Source of the DNA: Tetrastigma voinierianum | Lineage: Eukaryota > Streptophyta > Magnoliopsida > Vitales > Vitaceae | NCBI GenBank assembly: GCA_016808115.1 | Contig: JAEQBH010000647.1 | Coordinates: 1,240,001 to 1,304,000 of the forward strand | Length of the DNA stretch: 64,000 bases | Direction of reading: 5' to 3' | In this document: positions 58,120 through 64,000 of the stretch, one piece after another | Layout of the letters: each line of letters starts with the position of its first letter | Position numbering within the stretch: the first letter of the stretch is position 1 | Translations under genes and position numbers: made by a program | Notes under the pieces: model-generated | Seen by the model: only the letters and a program-made list of their open reading frames with translations | Told to the model about the DNA's origin: nothing | The model's database searches: none

Positions 58120-59530
58120 GTATTCTTGACTCAATGGGCTTTCCATAGAGTCTAAGAACACCGAATCGGGTCGGACGAAGGAGATATGACTTCCAGTTGG
58201 AGGTGATGCATAATCAACCTAGAGCGAGGCGGCACGGTAATGGCCCGGTGACCTCGGTGCTTGATCTATCACCTCGGTCAAACATCTTCTATACTCCTCG
58301 GGCATATCAATGTATTCTTGAAACTCAATGGGCTTTCCATAGAGTCAAGAACACCATCGGAGTTCGGACGAAGGGTTATGGCCAGCCAGAAAGTTGGAGG
58401 TCAAACGTGGATTAAATCGACAGGCGGCTGGGCGACGAGGCTGTAGTGACGAGCTGGTCCCCAGCGCGATCTGACATCTAATATCCTCCTCGGGCATATG
58501 GATGGATTCTTGACTCAATGGGCTTTCCATAGAGTCCGAAACACTAATCGGAGTTCAAGCGAAGGAGATGACCTTCGAAGTTGGAGGTCATCGCGACCAG
58601 TCTTATTCGCCGACTGAATTGTGAGCTGCATTGAAGTGACAAACCAGTCTAACACCTCGGTCGGCGTCTAATATCTTCCTCAGGTATATGAATGTATTCT
58701 TGACTCAATGGGCTTTCCATAGAGTCCAAAGTACCCAATCGGAGTTAAAGCGAAGGAGATATGACCCAGCCCGAAGTTGGAGGTCATGCGCGCGATCCGA
58801 TCTTGACAGCGGCACAGGCGACGGTACGCATTGAAGTGGCCAGCTCAGTCTAACACCTCGATCTGACGTCCTAATATCTTCCTCGGTATATGAATGTATT
58901 TATGACTCAATGGGCTTTCCATAGAGTCGAGAACACCAAATCGGAGTTGAGCGAAGGAGATATGACCTTAGAGTTGGAGGTCATGCGCGATCGATCTTAA
59001 TGGTGACTGGGTGACGAGCTGCCCCAGTGGCGAGCTCAGTCTAACACCTGGTCTGACATCTAATATCCTCCTCAGGCATATGGATGTATTCTTGACTCAA
59101 TGGGCTTTCCATAGAGTCGAGAACACTAGTCGGAGTTAAGCGAAAGAGATATGACCTTAGAAGTTGGAGGTCATCTGTGATCCCGATCTTGACCAGTGAC
59201 TGGTGACCATTTGCATTGAGTGACAGAGCTCAGTCTAACACCTCAGTCTGACGTCTAATATCTTCCTCAGGTATATGAATGTATTCTTGACTCAATGGGC
59301 TTCCATAGAGTCGAGAACACCAATCGGAGTTCAAGCGAAGGAGATATGACCTTAGAAGTTGGAGGTCATGCGCGTTCGATCTTGACGGTGACTGGGTTGA
59401 CGAGCTGCCCAGACGTGACTCAGTCTAACGCCGGTCACGACATCTAATAATCTCCTCAGGCATATGGATCGATTCTTGACTCAATGGGCTTTCCATAGAG
59501 TCGAGAACACCCAATCGGAGTTCAAAGCGA
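58120..59530 (-). repeat. Eight tandem copies of a 195-bp repeat in the 5' LTR
   Basis: GGGCTTTCCATAGAGTC recurs near 58138, 58330, 58520, 58706, 58916, 59106, 59290 and 59482, always after TTGACTCAAT. Copies are more alike here than in the 3' LTR. Copy number is equal in both LTRs, as expected if the array was present before insertion. Confidence 0.9.
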
Positions 59531-60274
59531 AGGAATATGGCCTTAGAAGTTGGAGTCATGCGTAGTCAACCACGGCCCAGGCTCTTCGGGACGACGACCT
59601 CTGAGGTTGGCGGCCTCTGGGACTGGCGGCACTCTCTGAGGACACGGCTGGCCTCTACTGGGCGACCTCTACGTGATCGACGGCACCACGGGGCGGCCTC
59701 TATGGCTGACTCGCACCCATTTGGTGACCGGAGTAAAGACCATAGCAGTGCAGGAGTCAATTAAAGAATTCAAAAGCCCTAACATCAAGTTCCTCTGGCC
59801 TGATGGCTACAATTCACAGGAGGACTTACTGCCAAATTCTCTTATTTCAGAGCCCAAAAACTCATTCTGAGTCCGGTAGTTTTTAGTTGCCAGGCCCGAC
59901 CCGACAGTTGGTAGGGTGACCTTAGTAAAGGACTATAACTTAGTCTCTGAGAGGTCCAGTCGAAATTGGCTTCAACATCAAGTTAATTGTCTTGGCCACC
60001 AATTTATCAGAAGGACTTACTTCAGATTCCTTACTTCGACCTAAAAACTCGTTTCTAAGGTCAATCTACGCATATGATCAAAAATAGGAATTTTCTGGTT
60101 GACTGCGTAGACCGCTTTCCTAAAGCACATATACAGGATCGTAGAGCTCTTCTCAACTTAATCTAACGAAGAATGAGATTGGGAGTTTCCAAACCCAGAG
60201 ACATGTATCCATATTCAAATTTAGTAGATCATACACCCCGAAGACATGTGTGGCTGCCACAAATATTCGCGATT

Positions 60275-61205
60275 CTGATGCAGGAGCCCACATAAACACA
60301 GAACGTGGGAATTGATGCACAATTATTGAGAATTGGATTGGGAGGTCAGCCTTTGTGAATACGTGTAGCTCGCTTTTTGGGCCTCATTTGGGCGCGACAA
60401 AAAAACGTGGTCGAGGCTTGAATGATGGCTGATGTGGAGTTGCCATATTGATTTTAGAAAGATTTGCTATGAGATTTGCTCCAAGATTTTGTTTTATCCC
60501 TTTTAGGAGATTTTACTTTATTTATTTTAGAAAGTTTGTTTTATTTATTTTAGAAAGTTTTTTTTATTTATTTTAGGAAGGTTGTTTTATTTATTTTAGA
60601 AAGTTTCTTTTAGGAGTTGCTTTTTTAATTTAGAAAGTTTCTTTTCCCTAATTAAAGTAGGAGTTTCTTTATTTGATTTAGAAAGTAAGTACATATATAT
60701 ATACACACTGTAATATGATCTTTGACGATCAGTTCGAGTTTAATAATATTTTGATTTATGCTTTTAAGAGTTCTCTGCTTGTTCTCTTATACTCTTAGAT
60801 TGGTTCCTTGGGGGACGAGTTCGGTAGCCTGCATTACACTTGGTGGATTCGCGAGTGGCGAAGTCTTTGTCAAACTTATCAATCAGCCGTCGCGTAGTTG
60901 ATTGTGGCGCTTCCTCCATCATCGATCTTGTGGATCGTTTCATTAGGCCGTTAAGTAACCGCTCTTGTCTGGCTTCTACTCTCCTTGTCTAAATGCTTTT
61001 CTTTAAACTTTATAGCAAATTTTCAACCTCGATACAGAAACTTTCCAAATCTTGTTATACTACTAAAACCTTCTAAATACCCCTTTCCACTTATATCTAT
61101 AGAATTCACTTTCTTACTTCGAAGAAAATCTCAAAGTCGTCCATAACTATTTGTGAAAAACTATCCCGAACCCATATATTTTGACTTACCTAAACTTACG
61201 GATCA
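60275..61205. mobile_element. Extra segment inside the 5' LTR, possibly a solo LTR
   Basis: Starts near TGATGCAGGAGCC and is absent from the partner LTR, where ACAAATATCTGGCGCTCC is followed directly by GATCTTTTCTTTCC. It contains four or five copies of TTTATTTATTTTAGAAAGTT (60510-60640), a TATATATATACACAC stretch, and G-rich CTTGGGGGACGAGTTCGG. The TGATGCA start resembles the small LTR element at 20114. No end or target duplication could be fixed. Confidence 0.4.
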
Positions 61206-61698
61206 TCCATCCACGATCCCTGACCTTTTGTCCGAGTTCCATGCACATGATCTTCTCTTTCCTTTTTATTATTTCTTGCTTTTAACTATAGCGCTGCTGC
61301 CCGTTTTTGCTCTCTCCCTGTCTAAGACCGAAATGAATGTTGCAGTGTACCCATATTGATCTTATCCTTTTGTTTCACTTTACGAGGAGGAAACTTGCCC
61401 TCTTTCCCTTGAAACCCTTGTCTCTCCCAAATTTTCTTCCTTATTTTGTTCCCCTAATATCTTTTTTTATTACTCTTTGGTCCTCCTTTCAGGTTTATTA
61501 CTCATATTGATTTATCAAAATCCTACTTTGACATATGAACTTATTATATTATAGTACAGGTCATAGTTAATAATTAGTAATTTACCCTTAATTGTTGTAT
61601 TAATTCCAAGTTATTGCTTATTTTACTCAGGGATAAATACTTTTACTTTTATTATCTACTAGCGTATGCTTCTTTAGGGTATGTTCGAGAGTGTTACG

Positions 61699-62083
61699 TC
61701 GAACGGAGCGATGCGGCCAATATCGTCGATGGATGTTGCGACCTGAAGTTCGGTGATTGGGGGGAAATCAAAATGAAGCGGTCATTTATCCACGCGGTGC
61801 GATAATGGCCGCCAGATCAAAACGTAAGTAGCGACGAGAACAACGGTTTGATCCTTGGAGAAACAACGGCGTCGTCGAAGTAAGCGATGGTGTTGAGCTT
61901 GAATGGGGCGACGAGATCTGTCGGACGATAGTCAGGAGAGAGATCGTCGGGTAAAGAAGAATAATGAAGGGATGGATTAAAGTAGATTTTGTAGTAGGAG
62001 GTATCTGAGTCGAGCGAAGCAAAGAAGTCGATCTGATCAAGAACTTAAAACAAATAGAAATAAGCTTGATCTCGGATCAGTTA
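61699..62083 (-). mobile_element. Leader and possible gag start of the Copia-like element
   Basis: A minus-strand frame at 61786-62040 is open for 84 codons, and an overlapping frame reads TDLVAPFKLNTIAYFDD. The position just after the primer site suits a Copia gag N-terminus, but no diagnostic motif is present. Confidence 0.35.
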
Positions 62084-62097
62084 GGCTTTGATACCCA
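62084..62097 (-). other. Primer-binding site of Copia-like element
   Basis: The minus strand reads TGGGTATCAAAGCC, two or three changes from the tRNA-iMet site, abutting the right LTR. Confidence 0.5.
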
Positions 62098-62431
62098 GTG
62101 GCAGGGCCAAAATAATAACTGATCTCGGATCAGGATTATCTTTGTCTAAATTGATGTAACTCGGCTCTGAAGAATAATAAAATTAAAAAAGAATCGAATA
62201 AAAGCAGACGAAATTATCGAATTTTCAATATTAATCAAGTCTCCCAAAACAATAATATAAGGTCTTTATTTATAAGCGCGAGCAAAAATCTAATGGATAA
62301 TCTAAAAATCGTATAGGATAAATCAAAAATCACAATAGATAAATCAAAAATCATAATAGATAAATCGAAATCTTAGCGAATAAATCGAAAACTCTGATTA
62401 AATAAATAATAATAGTAATAAATTAAATCCA
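62098..62431 (-). mobile_element. 5' LTR of Copia-like element
   Basis: Pairs with 49249-49588. It starts on the minus strand TGGATTTAATTTATTAC and ends at the primer site. Confidence 0.6.
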
Positions 62432-64000
62432 TTGAACTTGGGCTTCACATCTCGTTTAGTATTATAAGCTCTTTAAAATTAAAAATCACGATTCAATTAA
62501 ATGGATACCACAATAATTTTCAAAAGTAGTTTTTCTAAGGTCTCTAAAAAAAATATGTTGGCCAAATATTTGAATTAATAATACAATTACCCTTTTTAAT
62601 TAAACAATTTGTTTTGCAATAAATTTGAAAATATGATAAATATTTAGATTATTAGAAATCCCCAAACATTATATTAATTGAATAATTAAACTAGATAAAT
62701 TACTTTTTATCATAACAATTTATAAATATTTTAATAATTGAATAATCAAACTAGGTAAACTATTTTTTTTTTATCATAACAATCTATAACTACTATGAAA
62801 TCCCTTAAATCTCCAAGTTTAAAAAATCATTATCGTGCATAACCCTACAATGATACAATCTATATCCTGCTTCAATCCCCTTCAATCAATGAAATTAGGG
62901 TTAGGCTATATTCTAACCGCAGGTTAAAGTAGGGTTAGGTTATATTAACCACAGGTTCTATCAACGCAGCATATGAATTTATTGCTGAAATTGGATCTGT
63001 TCAGCAAATTTTAATTAGATTGACTGCTCCAAAATTCTAGTCTCCTTGTCCAAACTTTCATATACTTTATTTCCTTTAATGATTAGTTAGGTTTGTGTTT
63101 GATAATTTTATGATATTTCGGTAGATGTTTATTTATTAATTTAAGATTTTATTAACATTTTTTAAATTTTCTTATACTTGTGAAATAATTATTTTAGTTT
63201 TTTATTATTAAAATGTTTACATAAGCCTTTATATTTTTATGATGAAATTTTATTTTATTTTAATTTTTTGTAATTAAATTCAAGAATGTAACTCTTTGTA
63301 CCCAAATTTAATTTGGCATTATCCAATATTTATTTAGGTATTTTTGAAAATTTAAAAATTTTAAAGATGGGCTAAGAGAAAATAAATAAGACTTTTTAAC
63401 GATATGATAAGAAAAACTTAGGGAAAAGTATTAAAAATCATATTAGTCATTAAAATGGAAAAGCTATCGGTTTACGGTTCAGTTGTGGAACTAGTGATTG
63501 AACCGTGGTTGAACCTATGACGTCATAAATATATTTTATATTTATTAAAATTCAAAATATTTTTATAAATTTAAGAATAAGTATATCATTAAAAATAATA
63601 TTTAATATAAATGTATTAATATTTTAAATTTTATTAAATAAACAATGTATGATGTATGACCTAAATATCAAAATATATTGAAAATTGAATTATTAATATA
63701 TATATTTGATAATAATGGAAGAATAAGGCAATGAGCTTAGCTGCCCATGCTATTATTATTATTATTATTGTTATTTAATACGTTTGAGAACATTTAATAG
63801 GTTGATAATAATATTATAATAGGTAGATAATATTATTATAATATGATTTTCGGCATAGTATTAATTTGAAAACACTTTTATTTTCTTAAACAGATCATTC
63901 TAATTGTCATTATGTAAGTTAAAGTGAAATTTAAAAAAATCACGCTACTATAAAAAAAAACATTATTAGAATTGCTTTTTCTAGATTTTCATAAAATCAT
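62432..64000. other. AT-rich spacer, nothing recognised
   Basis: Very AT-rich DNA without ORFs of note. Two GGGTTAGG(C/T)TATATT phrases at 62898 and 62932 form a short direct repeat, and a (TTA)n run lies at 63750-63770. No element ends or genes were seen. Confidence 0.5.

Larger units (their letters stand above)
49942..61698 (-). mobile_element. Gypsy element (family A) with about 5-kb LTRs and a 1.1-kb interior
   Basis: Left (3') LTR 49942-54803 and right (5') LTR 55905-61698 are collinear: both begin CCGATCCGACCCGA...CCGAACCGAGTCCCG, continue through CATTTCCATATATAAAAGAA, CATGTCCAAACTATTACC, the 195-bp array, CATCAAGTTC, and CCTAATATCTTTTTTT, and end in a TTAC(A/G) terminus. The interior holds a primer site, a gag zinc knuckle and a polypurine tract in the right order for minus orientation. 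Reverse transcriptase and integrase are absent, so it is a large non-autonomous derivative. No clear 5-bp target duplication could be matched. Confidence 0.8.
55905..61698 (-). mobile_element. 5' LTR of family-A Gypsy element (5.8 kb)
   Basis: Collinear with 49942-54803. It is longer by roughly 0.9 kb because of extra sequence between about 60275 and 61205 that is missing in the other LTR. Ends TAGGGTATGTTCGAGAGTGT. ORFs inside are chance. Confidence 0.75.
49249..62431 (-). mobile_element. Copia-like LTR element filled by a Gypsy element
   Basis: Similar sequences at 49249-49588 and 62098-62431 (both with AATTTTCAATATTAATCAAG, CTCCCAAAA, TATTTATAA and AATAGTAATAAA) act as LTRs in minus orientation. 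A primer site, TGGGTATCAAAGCC on the minus strand, lies at 62084-62097 next to the right LTR. Flanks TTGAC (left) and TTGAA (right) may be a target duplication with one mismatch. Little of the original interior is left: 49589-49941 and 61699-62083. Superfamily is judged from short LTRs and layout only. Confidence 0.55.

Noticed and set aside
62890..62960. GGGTTAGG words resembling telomeric repeats
   Set aside because: Only two words inside a short direct repeat. The plant telomere unit TTTAGGG is not present in tandem.

Overview
This is a piece of a flowering-plant (eudicot-type) nuclear chromosome. It is AT-rich, almost gene-free and packed with nested transposable elements of plant lineages: Del/Tekay-like and Athila/Tat-like Ty3/Gypsy, Ty1/Copia, an L1-type LINE and an En/Spm-type CACTA element. 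The one host gene family present is an intronless autoinhibited P-type Ca2+-ATPase of the ACA12/ACA13 type. The main copy (45417-48432, +) is broken by frameshifts. A short 5' fragment of a second copy lies about 31 kb upstream (14606-14879, +), so an old tandem ACA pair appears to have been driven apart by transposons. No rRNA, tRNA or CRISPR feature was recognised.

Layout: 1-2671 is the 3' part of a long Gypsy LTR followed by a primer-binding site. 2740-9950 holds the 3' part of an Athila/Tat element on the + strand (integrase C-terminus, three-copy repeat, long 3' region, polypurine tract, LTR, tRNA-Asp-type primer site). 9947-12219 is a Copia element on the minus strand lacking most of gag and cut inside reverse transcriptase. 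12229-15544 is mostly non-coding and carries the ACA fragment.

15545-43445 is a single minus-strand LINE split into five pieces by four later insertions: a solo Gypsy LTR (16184-19864, TSD GCTTT), a 1.5-kb LTR element (20114-21578, TSD TAATC), an 18.1-kb CACTA element (22070-40213, TSD AAC) and a second solo LTR (41026-43012, near-perfect TSD). The LINE protein reads on across each junction. Inside the CACTA element are a plant-mobile-domain remnant, a 190-bp tandem array, decayed TNP2 and TNP1 transposase genes and a complete but dead Gypsy element (32433-39220).

45417-48432 is the ACA gene. 49249-62431 is a Copia-like element whose interior is filled by a Gypsy element (49942-61698) with LTRs of about 5 kb. 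Each of those LTRs holds eight copies of a 195-bp repeat. 62432-64000 is AT-rich and featureless.

The most interesting observations are the insertion chronology that the TSDs and restored LINE reading allow, and a sequence core shared between the tandem array inside the CACTA element and the arrays inside the Gypsy LTRs, two unrelated transposon classes. Nearly every coding region is interrupted by small indels, so decay and uncorrected long-read errors cannot be separated from sequence alone. All identifications are from reading translations and motifs by eye; no database search was run.
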